Shown here in pieces: positions 44,594 through 52,245 of a stretch of DNA of 64,000 nucleotides. Position 1 is the stretch's first letter. Every line of letters begins with the position of its first letter. The DNA is from Gammaproteobacteria bacterium (GTDB lineage Bacteria; Pseudomonadota; Gammaproteobacteria; Pseudomonadales; Pseudohongiellaceae): assembly GCA_029246545.1 (NCBI GenBank), contig JAQWMX010000022.1, positions 1 through 64,000 on the forward strand, given 5' to 3'. The position numbers and the translations under genes are program-made. The notes beneath the pieces were generated by a model, which was not told where the DNA came from, did not search any database, and worked only from the letters and a program-made list of their open reading frames with translations.

Positions 44594-45226
44594 ATGAAAA
44601 TTATTAACACATTTACTGCAGCAATATTATTAATATTATCGGGAAGTGTTTTCGCTCAAAATTCTGAATTTGAAGGAATGAGTTTTTTTGTTACCAGTGT
44701 CGGGAGTGGTCAAGGAGCCGACCTTGGTGGTCTTGCAGGAGCTGATGCGCACTGCCAAGCACTTGCAACATCGGCAGGAGCAGGCAATAGAACTTGGCAA
44801 GCCTACCTAAGTAACGATGCAAATAATTTTGGAGAGCTAATCAATGCCCGAGACCGCATCGGGTCAGGTCCTTGGTATAATGCTGATGGCGCTCTAATCG
44901 CTACGGATGTCTATGATCTACATCTTTATAACGATTCAATTACAGCATACACCGCTGTCGATGAAAACGGCGATATGATTGATGCTAGGCGTCATGACAT
45001 ACTGACTGGCGCTACTGAAGGTGGTAGTGCATTTCTGCCGGATGAAGCTGATCACACTTGTAATAACTGGACCAGTAGTGACGAGGGCAGTGCCAATCTT
45101 GGGCATCACGACCGTTGGGGTGGAAATGTCTCTTGGAATGATACACACGTCAGCGCTGGTTGCAGCCAGCAAGCTTTAATTAGTACTGGTGGTGATGGCT
45201 TATTTTATTGTTTCGCTACAGACTAA
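44594..45226 (+). CDS. Secreted DUF1554-like (endostatin/lectin-fold) protein
   Basis: A 210-residue exported protein (signal peptide about 1-21, ending VFAQN). The body reads FVTSVGSGQGADLGGLAGADAHCQALA, HTCNNWTSSDEGSANLGHHDRWGG and a C-terminal GDGLFYCFATD, which match the DUF1554/collagen XV endostatin-like C-type-lectin fold; four cysteines could form two disulphides. These are surface or secreted proteins of unclear function. A strong hairpin terminator follows. It is not linked to the genes either side. Confidence 0.8.
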   Translation: MKIINTFTAAILLILSGSVFAQNSEFEGMSFFVTSVGSGQGADLGGLAGADAHCQALATSAGAGNRTWQAYLSNDANNFGELINARDRIGSGPWYNADGALIATDVYDLHLYNDSITAYTAVDENGDMIDARRHDILTGATEGGSAFLPDEADHTCNNWTSSDEGSANLGHHDRWGGNVSWNDTHVSAGCSQQALISTGGDGLFYCFATD

Positions 45227-45243
45227 ACTACATTAGTAAATAT

Positions 45244-45275
45244 CTGAAAAAGGTGCCATGTGGCACCTTTTTCAG
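45244..45275 (+). terminator. Strong intrinsic terminator
   Basis: A perfect 15-bp inverted repeat with arms CTGAAAAAGGTGCCA and TGGCACCTTTTTCAG around two bases, containing a T-run in the right arm. It ends the DUF1554-like gene and could work in both directions. Confidence 0.92.
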
Positions 45276-45277
45276 TG

Positions 45278-45300
45278 TTGACAATTAACTAGTCAGTACA
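45278..45300. repeat. Degenerate family C arm
   Basis: TTGACAATTAACTAGTCAGTACA resembles the family C centre and right arm but has substitutions; TGACAATTAACTAGTCA is itself nearly palindromic. It contains TTGACA and so might double as a -35 box. Confidence 0.45.
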
Positions 45301-45333
45301 TTATTTCGAATAATAAAAATAATTAGGAATTTT

Positions 45334-45486
45334 ATGAGAGCAATTGTTACAACAGAATATGGCTCAGTAGAATTTTCAGAGCAACAAGAAATAGAGAACA
45401 CTGTAATTCAAAGCGATGAAATATTAATTCATATTTATGCTTCTTCTGTTAACTCAGTGGGTTGGAAAATCAGGAATAGTATATGA
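45334..45486 (+). pseudogene. 5' fragment of an MDR/quinone-oxidoreductase-type alcohol dehydrogenase
   Basis: A 50-codon frame that starts MRAIVTTEYGSVEFSEQ and runs to YASSVNSVGWKIRNSI before a TGA. The wording is that of the N-terminal GroES-like domain of zinc-independent MDR reductases (RAIVxxxYG...ASSVNPxDWKIR), where a protein of about 320 residues is expected. The rest is absent, and the stop overlaps the start of the FrhB-like gene (ATGA). The fragment may now serve only as leader for that gene. Confidence 0.7.
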
Positions 45487-46952
45487 GTGATAAAGACAGT
45501 TCACCTAACTCTGAAGTAAGTGGCCAGATCGATGCCAAGGTGCTCTTCCAAAATTCATTTAAAGACATGATGAATGATGTGGTCGAGGCCGGTTCTTGTT
45601 GCGAGTGCGGGAGTTGCGTACTCGTCTGCCCGCATAATGTTATTGATTACATCAATAACAAACCCAAACAAGTCGCCAAAGAAACCAGCGCTTTTGATTT
45701 TTGTGGAATCAGTGAAGGCGTGGGTTGTGATGTTTGCGCTTCTGTCTGTCCAAGACTTTGGCCGCGTGAAATTCATTTTCGCGATGCGGTATTTAAAGAC
45801 CAACGTCCCTATGAAGATATATTTGGTGTATATCGGCAAATTTTTGTTGCGCGAACTAAACGAGATGATCTCAAAGACCAGGTTCAGGACGGCGGTATTG
45901 TTACCGCGCTTCTTGCCTGGGCGGCGGAAGAGGGGGAAATTGATGGCGCGGTTGTGTCTGCTGTCGGTGAAGAAGATGATCCATGTTTTCCTACTCCCAA
46001 AGTTGCAACAACAGTTGAAGAAATAAAGAAGAGTGGTGGTAGCTGGTATACCTATTGTGCTAATAATCTCGCTTTACGAGAAGTGGAAGAGAAAGATTTA
46101 AAAAAGGTGGGTTTTGTTGGTGTGCCTTGCCAAATCACACCATTACGTAAAATGGAGCACATGGATCCGGCTTTTCTGGTGGCTGAAAAGAAAAAGGAAA
46201 AACCAATTGCTCGTCAGAGAGGGTTTTTACGCGGTTATTCTGATCGGGTTAAGTTTAATATTGGTCTTTTCTGCACTGAGGTATTTACACCGGAGTTAAT
46301 GACCGATCGGATTGAAAAGCAAATGGGTATTCCGCTTACGGACGTAGAAAAGTTCAATGTCAAAGGCAAAGTGCTTATTCATAAAAAGGATGGCTCTGTG
46401 GAAACAATTCCACTGGAAGAAGCGATGCGCGATTATCAACGTCCTGAATGCCAGTATTGCGCAGACTTTTCTGCTGAATTGGCGGATATTTCTTGTGGTG
46501 GAGTGGGAACAGATCAATCCACCATAGTCGTGATCCGCACTGAAGTAGGTGAACAAATATGGCGTGACTTTGAAGCCAATGGTGAGGTGGAAGTGATGCC
46601 TATTGAAGATAACAAACGTGCCTGGAATATTCTGCAACGTCTGTCCAGACGACAACGTAATCGTGTACCTGAAGGCTCGACGCGAAGTGGTACCGCTAAA
46701 GGATTACCTCAATATATGGCCCACGATGCAGCGCAGTTCGCAAAAGAAAAAATGACGGAGACGAAAAAATCTCCTGAAGATTTGGCTAACTGTTACGACA
46801 CAGCTTATGGCAATGAATCACAGCCAATAGAAGAAATTCGGTACATGGCCGGTCAACCGATTCTTAATGATCCAGGCGCCCCGGCACCCGGAGAAAAGCG
46901 AGCTTTGCCGCCACCGCCCAGTCCTGAACAGGGCGGAGCATCACCGGTTTAA
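45483..46952 (+). CDS. FrhB-type iron-sulfur flavoprotein (F420 hydrogenase/dehydrogenase beta subunit family)
   Basis: A 489-residue protein. The N-terminus carries two 4Fe-4S motifs, CCECGSCVLVCP (39-50) and CGISEGVGCDVCASVCP (74-90). An FrhB N-terminal domain follows (QDGGIVTALLAWAAEEGEIDGAVV), then the C-terminal domain with GFVGVPCQITPLRKM and RPECQYCADFSAELADISCGGVG. FrhB-family proteins bind FAD and exchange electrons between F420 and iron-sulfur partners, although some homologues use ferredoxin only. Full F420 biosynthesis genes 8 kb away favour F420 use. It has its own AGGAA site inside the preceding dehydrogenase fragment. The C-terminal tail (about 465-489) is proline-rich. Confidence 0.88.
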   Translation: MSDKDSSPNSEVSGQIDAKVLFQNSFKDMMNDVVEAGSCCECGSCVLVCPHNVIDYINNKPKQVAKETSAFDFCGISEGVGCDVCASVCPRLWPREIHFRDAVFKDQRPYEDIFGVYRQIFVARTKRDDLKDQVQDGGIVTALLAWAAEEGEIDGAVVSAVGEEDDPCFPTPKVATTVEEIKKSGGSWYTYCANNLALREVEEKDLKKVGFVGVPCQITPLRKMEHMDPAFLVAEKKKEKPIARQRGFLRGYSDRVKFNIGLFCTEVFTPELMTDRIEKQMGIPLTDVEKFNVKGKVLIHKKDGSVETIPLEEAMRDYQRPECQYCADFSAELADISCGGVGTDQSTIVVIRTEVGEQIWRDFEANGEVEVMPIEDNKRAWNILQRLSRRQRNRVPEGSTRSGTAKGLPQYMAHDAAQFAKEKMTETKKSPEDLANCYDTAYGNESQPIEEIRYMAGQPILNDPGAPAPGEKRALPPPPSPEQGGASPV

Positions 46953-46963
46953 GTCTGAATGTG

Positions 46964-47020
46964 ATGAGCGATGCCAATATTGCCTTTAACTGTATCAGGC
47001 AGAGAAATATTATCGCTCAT
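46964..47020. other. Long hairpin after the FrhB-like gene
   Basis: A 9-bp perfect inverted pair ATGAGCGAT (46964-46972) and ATCGCTCAT (47012-47020) encloses a second, inner stem built from AATATTGCCT and AGGC...AATATT. Together they give an extended hairpin. No T-run follows. It could be a terminator-like or cruciform structure, or the end of a decayed element. Confidence 0.5.
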
Positions 47021-47029
47021 TAAAAATAT

Positions 47030-47205
47030 TCAAAGTGGTAAAGGCAGAGCTGTAGTGTGTTTGGTACTACGAAGCATAATGTTGGAATTTACCTGATGCG
47101 TTGCATAATATGTTCCCTAAGCAGATCGCCATAACTTGTTATACTTTCACAAACAATCTTCAAGATGAAATCATGTTCGCCACTGGTTACCAAGCACTCT
47201 AGGGT
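47030..47205 (-). pseudogene. Truncated, frameshifted copy of the Lrp/AsnC gene 3' half
   Basis: This stretch is clearly similar to 42708-42885, the C-terminal half of the Lrp regulator, read on the same strand: CTTCACAAACAATCTTCAAG-type words occur in both. The copy has a roughly 10-bp internal deletion (GATGCGTTGCATAA versus GATGCACTGCACTACATTGCATAA) that shifts the frame, and it ends abruptly near 47205. It has no 5' half. Confidence 0.8.
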
Positions 47206-47324
47206 ATTCGTACGTTTTCATAATTTTTATTTTTAATAAATAATATTTCTTTTCAGTTTTTAGATATTTACGACACTATTTAAGTTTCTTTAATAATTTG
47301 TTAAACCAAATTGATTGTTTTGAG

Positions 47325-47786
47325 CTATTTAAGACTCAAAACCACCCCTGATTGCAACTTAGTTTCTGCAAGATTGTGAAGCATCTTGCTAGTAACCTTT
47401 TGCCATTCATTAATATCTTCTATGTCAATATCTTTACTCATTTTTTTAACCAACTTATTTTCAGCTATTAGCAATATATTTAATTTAAGATGACCACTCT
47501 TTGTAAGTAATAATAATTGACTCCTTTTATCATTAGGGTTCTTTTTTTTAAATATTAATTTTTTTTTAATAAGTCTTTTTAATATACGAGCAACTAATGC
47601 TTTATCGGTTGATGTATTTACAGAAATATTACTGGCAGTGCACTGGTCGATAAAATTAATCTCTCTTAATACAGTAAACTCTGACATCGAAATATCTAAC
47701 TCAGACAATTTGACACATTCCTGCATTTCTAAATAAAAATTCTTAAATAAATTGACTAGTAAAGATATAATTTTTTTTTCCTGCAT
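47325..47786 (-). CDS. MarR-family transcriptional regulator
   Basis: A 153-residue MarR-type protein. The winged helix reads IDQCTASNISVNTSTDKALVARILKRLIKKKLIFKKKNPNDKRSQLLLLT, including the DKRS wing. The gene is very AT-rich and lysine-heavy compared with its neighbours, and lies in an AT-rich stretch, suggesting transfer. No target can be named; the plus-strand F420-linked gene set that starts at 48328 is the nearest divergent cluster. Confidence 0.85.
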   Translation of the reverse strand: MQEKKIISLLVNLFKNFYLEMQECVKLSELDISMSEFTVLREINFIDQCTASNISVNTSTDKALVARILKRLIKKKLIFKKKNPNDKRSQLLLLTKSGHLKLNILLIAENKLVKKMSKDIDIEDINEWQKVTSKMLHNLAETKLQSGVVLSLK

Positions 47787-47888
47787 TTTCCTAGTTCCGT
47801 AAATTAAAGTTTAATTAATACATTTTTTTAATTTGTTCTTTTTGATAATCTAATGTGCATCCTATTATGTAAATTCCTGCATTATCAC

Positions 47889-48104
47889 TTATCTCATAAA
47901 AAGCTTTAGGTGACCATCAAATGAAATCAAATTCAAATGCTTTGAATTAAAAACCAAAATATCTAGAAAATCTGGAGTTAGCAAACTATCAATACTAAGG
48001 ATACGATCCATACCTTCCATTGCCTCGGCAGCATTTTCTAGAACGTCGCGAGGGGACATCATTTGTATCCATGCAGGTACTGATATAAATAAGAGAAAAC
48101 ACAT
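47889..48104 (-). pseudogene. N-terminal remnant of an exported protein
   Basis: A 71-codon frame: a short hydrophobic start (MCFLLFISVPAW) then SPRDVLENAAEAMEGMDRILSIDSLLT and an unrelated tail. The middle resembles the N-terminus of secreted metallo-beta-lactamase-fold hydrolases (AAxAMGGxDRI...), but the rest of such a protein is absent. No ribosome-binding site is visible. It is probably a fragment. The gap that follows (48105-48327) holds only the promoter region of the next gene. Confidence 0.4.
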
Positions 48105-48327
48105 ACATACAAATTTAATTAGCTTTGATCACGAGGTCCCCTAACTTGCCTCATTGATTAAATTTTAATAGTAGACATTATCTACCGTAATGAGTAAAGT
48201 AGATAAAGTCAACTATTAGAGCTAAAGGATTAAACCAAGTAATAGAGAGCAGTAACATTTACAAAAATTAGCGTTAACTATATTCGATTTTTTACATGGC
48301 TTTGGCCAATTTAGATGAGGTAATTAA

Positions 48328-49557
48328 ATGCTTAATAAAGTTGAACGTATGTATGCACGCCCGCCGTACGCACCTTTCCCAAGACCTGAGTTTGAGGACC
48401 GTATTCGTCGACTGAAAGAGGAAATGGTGAAGGCCGAGCTTGATGTGGTCGTTATGTGGGGTGAGAATAACATTCGTTATTTTACCGGATTTTTGACTAA
48501 TCATTTCCCTCCGGTCACGGTGTGTCCCGGCGTATTAATTGTCGCTGTTGATAAAGAACCAACGATGATCGTGCCCAACTTTTTCATGGGCGTTGTAGAG
48601 GGTTTTACCTTTATAAATGACATTCGTATCCAACATAATCCCCACGTGACAGAAAACCTAAGGGGAATGCCAAAAGACGTGGCGGACGTTACCAAAGAAC
48701 TCATGGGCAGCAGTAAAGGACGCATTGGTGTCGAAGGTGGGATTAAGGGTGGTATGACTATTCCGCGACCGCTCAATGATATTGATGAATTTCGCGCTGA
48801 ACTATCGGAGGCAGAATTTGTTTATGCTGCTGATCAGATTTGGAATGTTCGAATGATTAAATCTCTACTTGAAGTAGAAGCATTAAAAATCGCTTGTCAG
48901 GCAGACGTTAAGGCCTTCCATGATCTAATTGGGGATTTTGAGTGGGGTTGGACTGAGAAGGATGTCGGACTATATGTACGCAAAAAACTCCTTGATTACG
49001 CAGATGAATGTTTGCCTAACCTTACTATGGCGAGCCGACGCGAAGTGTTTATGGCAGACATCCCGGCTTGGGATGAAGGCATCCCTTTAATGCCTGGTGA
49101 TCGCCTGGTATTAGAACCTCTACCTCAAGTGAAGGGGTACTGGGGAAGCTCTGGCCGTACCTTCCATATGGGTCCAGCGCCAGAGGAAGAGATTCGTAAA
49201 CAGCAGGTTCTTGATCGTGGACGGCAGATCGCAGCCGAGATGACAAAACCTGGCGTTAAAACGGGCGATATCATGGACGCGATCAACGACACATTACAGG
49301 AGGGCGGCCTGGAATGTTCCCTAGATCAAGGTGGACACGGTGTCGGAATTGATGGTCAGGAACCTCCTGCAATCGCACTTGGTGAAACATTTGAAGTAGA
49401 AGAGAACATGGTTCTAGCTCTTGAGTGCTGGTTTTTTGAAACTGATGACAATGGCCACCATAGAGTTTACGGCGGTGAAGACTATGTTCACGTTACCAGT
49501 GATGGATGCGATCCGTTGCCTACTTTGTCTACCGACATCATGACTTTAGGCAAATAA
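48328..49557 (+). CDS. M24 pita-bread-fold hydrolase lacking metal ligands (creatinase-like)
   Basis: A 409-residue protein with an N-terminal creatinase/prolidase domain (about 20-160) and a C-terminal M24 pita-bread domain (about 175-395). Of the five M24 metal ligands, H337 (QGGHGVG), E366 (LALECWFFE) and E384 (GGEDYVHV) are kept, but the two aspartates are replaced by E263 (LVLEPLP) and S275 (GSSGRTF). Loss of the metal site is characteristic of creatinase, which splits a C-N bond without metal, and the M24 family also includes DddP. It leads a plus-strand gene set with an LLM oxidoreductase and DUF1989 proteins, all with tight spacing. A GAGG site precedes the ATG. Confidence 0.85.
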   Translation: MLNKVERMYARPPYAPFPRPEFEDRIRRLKEEMVKAELDVVVMWGENNIRYFTGFLTNHFPPVTVCPGVLIVAVDKEPTMIVPNFFMGVVEGFTFINDIRIQHNPHVTENLRGMPKDVADVTKELMGSSKGRIGVEGGIKGGMTIPRPLNDIDEFRAELSEAEFVYAADQIWNVRMIKSLLEVEALKIACQADVKAFHDLIGDFEWGWTEKDVGLYVRKKLLDYADECLPNLTMASRREVFMADIPAWDEGIPLMPGDRLVLEPLPQVKGYWGSSGRTFHMGPAPEEEIRKQQVLDRGRQIAAEMTKPGVKTGDIMDAINDTLQEGGLECSLDQGGHGVGIDGQEPPAIALGETFEVEENMVLALECWFFETDDNGHHRVYGGEDYVHVTSDGCDPLPTLSTDIMTLGK

Positions 49558-49594
49558 AATACTAATCAGAACAAGAGTAAAAGGATTGTTAAAT

Positions 49595-50488
49595 ATGAAA
49601 AAAGCTGTATTTGTAGCGCCTACTATTCATGAATATTCCGAGCCACAGAATTTGGTGGATATGGCCAAGATGACCGAAGAGGCAGGTTGGGACGGATTCT
49701 TCATTTGTGATCATTTGTTGCTTGATCCTGAGGGTTATCTCGGACTGGCAGACCCCAGCATTATGCTTGGAGCAATAGCGGCCGTGACGGAAAGAGTCGT
49801 TATCGGGTCGATGGTCACGCCAATATCCCGAAGGAGGCCATGGAAGCTGGCCAAGGAGTTCGCCAGCCTGGATCAACTATCAAACGGTCGTGTGCGGATA
49901 GGAGTGGGGCTCGGCGGGATGGACCAGGAATTTTCAAATTTTGGAGAGGACCCCAATAAGAAAGTGCTGGCAAAGAAAGTCGATGAAGGCCTTGCCATCA
50001 TGGAAAAGTTGCACACGGGGGAGCCAGTAAGCTTTGAAGGCGAAATATATCAGATGAGCGAGACCAGATTGCTTCCGCGTCCGGTTCAAAGACCGCGTAT
50101 TCCGGTTTGGGTCGCTGCCATGTTACCTTTTAAAGCCGGTCAGCGCAGGTCCGCCCACTGGGACGGTATTATGCCCCAGGTAATGCCTGAAATCTTGGAT
50201 GAAACACAGGATATTTCAGGTTTGGATATGCGTATTCTAATGGAACCCAGCCCCGAACAAATTCAGGAAGTAGTTGCTTTTACTTCAGAATTACGTGAAA
50301 CGGATGACCCTTTTGATGTGGTAGTGTCAGGTGTCAGCTATGGACTGGATACAGAGGCCGTAAGTAGTAAATTACAGGCTTACATGGATGCCGGCACGAC
50401 TTGGTGGCTGGAATGGCTGGATTGCGGTAAGCCGGGAACTTTGCAGCAGGTTCGTGAGCAGATACTGGCAGGTCCGCCAGAAATATAA
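49595..50488 (+). CDS. LLM-class (luciferase-like) oxidoreductase, probably F420-dependent
   Basis: A 297-residue protein from the ATG at 49595, which has AAGGA nine bases upstream; an in-frame TTG at 49586 lacks such a site. Features of the LLM class are MAKMTEEAGWDGFFICDHLLL, the LGAIAAVTERVVIGSMVTPI strand, LAKEFASLDQLSNGRVRIGVGLG and LLPRPVQRPRIPVWVAA. LLM enzymes use F420 or FMN. The complete F420 cluster 4.4 kb downstream makes F420 the likely cofactor, but specificity is not proven by sequence. It lies 37 bp after the M24 gene. Confidence 0.88.
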   Translation: MKKAVFVAPTIHEYSEPQNLVDMAKMTEEAGWDGFFICDHLLLDPEGYLGLADPSIMLGAIAAVTERVVIGSMVTPISRRRPWKLAKEFASLDQLSNGRVRIGVGLGGMDQEFSNFGEDPNKKVLAKKVDEGLAIMEKLHTGEPVSFEGEIYQMSETRLLPRPVQRPRIPVWVAAMLPFKAGQRRSAHWDGIMPQVMPEILDETQDISGLDMRILMEPSPEQIQEVVAFTSELRETDDPFDVVVSGVSYGLDTEAVSSKLQAYMDAGTTWWLEWLDCGKPGTLQQVREQILAGPPEI

Positions 50489-50521
50489 AATATTAAACAT
50501 CTATTACGATAGGAGATACCC

Positions 50522-50863
50522 ATGCCTGTACTCGCTATGGCAGTTCCGGTTCCACCCGGAAAATCGACTGCATTGGAACAACATATTGCAGAAGCGACTC
50601 AACATCCTGATTTTGAAAAAACGTTAACGGGTTTTGGTATTCAGCAGGAGAGCTGGCATCTGCAAGAGACGCCACAAGGCACTCTATTGATTCTAGTATT
50701 TCAGGCCGACGACCCGAATTCGATGCTTCAGGCATTCGCTCAGTCGCAAGATCCGCTACCTGTTTTACAAAAGCAATTTCTTAAGGAAACGTTGGGAATG
50801 GATCTTTCTCAGCCCCCTCCAGGCCCGCCGTCAAAGACCATTTTTGAGTGGCAAAAAAAATAG
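50522..50863 (+). CDS. Small hypothetical protein (possible ferredoxin-like fold)
   Basis: A 113-residue protein with an AGGAG site before its ATG. The pattern VLAMAVPVPPGKSTALEQHIAEAT...GIQQESWHLQETPQGTLLILVFQADDP suggests a ferredoxin-like alpha/beta unit of the kind seen in ABM-type or DUF6176-like proteins. A PPPGPPS tail follows. I do not recognise a catalytic motif. It lies between LLM and DUF1989 genes and is likely part of that operon. Confidence 0.7.
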   Translation: MPVLAMAVPVPPGKSTALEQHIAEATQHPDFEKTLTGFGIQQESWHLQETPQGTLLILVFQADDPNSMLQAFAQSQDPLPVLQKQFLKETLGMDLSQPPPGPPSKTIFEWQKK

Positions 50864-50875
50864 GAATCTAAAAAG

Positions 50876-51526
50876 ATGGCAGAAAATATTATTGAAGATA
50901 TTGTCGTACCAAGGTGTTCTGGTAAGACCATGAAAGTCAACAAGGGACAGGTTTTTCGTGTAATCGCACATGAAGGTAAACAGGTTGTCGACCTTACGTT
51001 TTTAAACGCTAATAACTATAAAGAGCACTTTGCCGCAGAACATTCGGCGGTGCTTAACAGTATGCAGGGGACCGGTGGTTATTACCGATTGAATGAACTT
51101 TATTCTAAACCTCCCTATGAGAATGTTATGGCTACGGTTATAAGTGACAGCGTGGGTGACGGAGAAAGAGGAGGAGAACGCGGGGGACATTTTATGATGT
51201 GTCACTGTTCAAAACGATTATTGGAAAACCTTGGCAAGCCAGGTACTCGAACATGCAGCGATAATTTTGCAGACGCATTTAGCGAGATTGGTTTGAATCA
51301 GGAAGATACCTATGACGAAACTATCTTCAATGTATGGATGCAATCGTGGATCGGCGAAGACGGTGGTATGGCTTCAGCACCGCCGCTCGCTGAAAAGGGG
51401 GACACAATAGATTTTATGGCAGAGATGGACCTTATAGCTGTTATCTCGGTGTGCCCAGATGAAACAAGTCCCTGTAATGATTTTAAGGCCAAGGCTTTAA
51501 GGTTTCAGGTTTTGGAAGAGGGGTAA
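50876..51526 (+). CDS. DUF1989 (urea-carboxylase-associated) protein 1
   Basis: A 216-residue DUF1989 protein, also called urea-amidolyase-associated. Segments are IVVPRCSGKTMKVNKGQVFRVIAHEGKQVVDLTFL, HFMMCHCSKRLLENLGKPGTRTCSDNFADAF and the final DLIAVISVCPDETSPCNDFKAK. Family members occur beside urea or guanidine catabolism genes, and some have a double-stranded beta-helix fold; the reaction is not known to me. It starts 12 bp after the small hypothetical gene and is followed 6 bp later by a paralogue. Confidence 0.88.
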   Translation: MAENIIEDIVVPRCSGKTMKVNKGQVFRVIAHEGKQVVDLTFLNANNYKEHFAAEHSAVLNSMQGTGGYYRLNELYSKPPYENVMATVISDSVGDGERGGERGGHFMMCHCSKRLLENLGKPGTRTCSDNFADAFSEIGLNQEDTYDETIFNVWMQSWIGEDGGMASAPPLAEKGDTIDFMAEMDLIAVISVCPDETSPCNDFKAKALRFQVLEEG

Positions 51527-51532
51527 GCGACA

Positions 51533-52180
51533 ATGTCCGAAAATATTATTGATGAATTCGTAGTTCCCAAATGTACAGGCAAAGCCTTTAAGGTTAATCA
51601 AGGCCAACGCCTACGTGTCATAGAATATGAAGGAAAACAGGTGGCCAGCCTGATGTTTTTTAATGCGCATAACTACAAAGAGCAATTTATGGCTGAGTTT
51701 TCCGGTGGTCTGAATTATTTTCAGTTTCCTACCCCGGGTAGTGTCGGTAGCCATTACAGGTTGGGTGAACTCTATTCGAAGGTTCCCTATGAGAACCTGA
51801 TGTTAAGAGTAACTGATAATAAACTGGGCAATCATTTCCTTGGAACCCATTGCACCACAAAAACCATGGAAATCCATGGCGTGCCTGGTCATCGAAGTTG
51901 CAGTGATAATTTTTCGGACGCGCTGCAAGCGTTTGGTTTGCAGCTTGAAGATGTCTATAGCCCTAGTGTATTAAACGCTTTTGCAAACGTCACTATCGAC
52001 CAAAAAGGCGATGGAGTATTGCATGTTGAACCTCCACGTAGCGAGAAGGGCGACTATATCGAATTTCAGGCAGAGATGGATGTTTTGGTAGCAGTTTCCG
52101 CCTGTCCGGATGACCAATCGGTGATAAACGATCATTCTTGTAAAGCCATACAGATCCAGATTCTAGAAGGGACTGATTAA
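51533..52180 (+). CDS. DUF1989 (urea-carboxylase-associated) protein 2
   Basis: A 215-residue paralogue of the previous gene: FVVPKCTGKAFKVNQGQRLRVIEYEGKQVASLMFF, HFLGTHCTTKTMEIHGVPGHRSCSDNF and DVLVAVSACPDDQSVIND. Start is ATG 6 bp after the first DUF1989 stop. The two are clearly homologous but well diverged, so they probably act as a heteromer or in successive steps rather than being a recent duplication. Confidence 0.88.
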   Translation: MSENIIDEFVVPKCTGKAFKVNQGQRLRVIEYEGKQVASLMFFNAHNYKEQFMAEFSGGLNYFQFPTPGSVGSHYRLGELYSKVPYENLMLRVTDNKLGNHFLGTHCTTKTMEIHGVPGHRSCSDNFSDALQAFGLQLEDVYSPSVLNAFANVTIDQKGDGVLHVEPPRSEKGDYIEFQAEMDVLVAVSACPDDQSVINDHSCKAIQIQILEGTD

Positions 52181-52245
52181 GAAGAGAAGTAGTCAGAATA
52201 AAAATTGCTGTCACAAAAAAATATTTAATTCATATGGGTGGGAAA

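Noticed and set aside
45574-46026. 150-residue plus-strand frame inside the FrhB-like gene
   Set aside because: It is an out-of-frame shadow of a gene with clear iron-sulfur and FrhB motifs.
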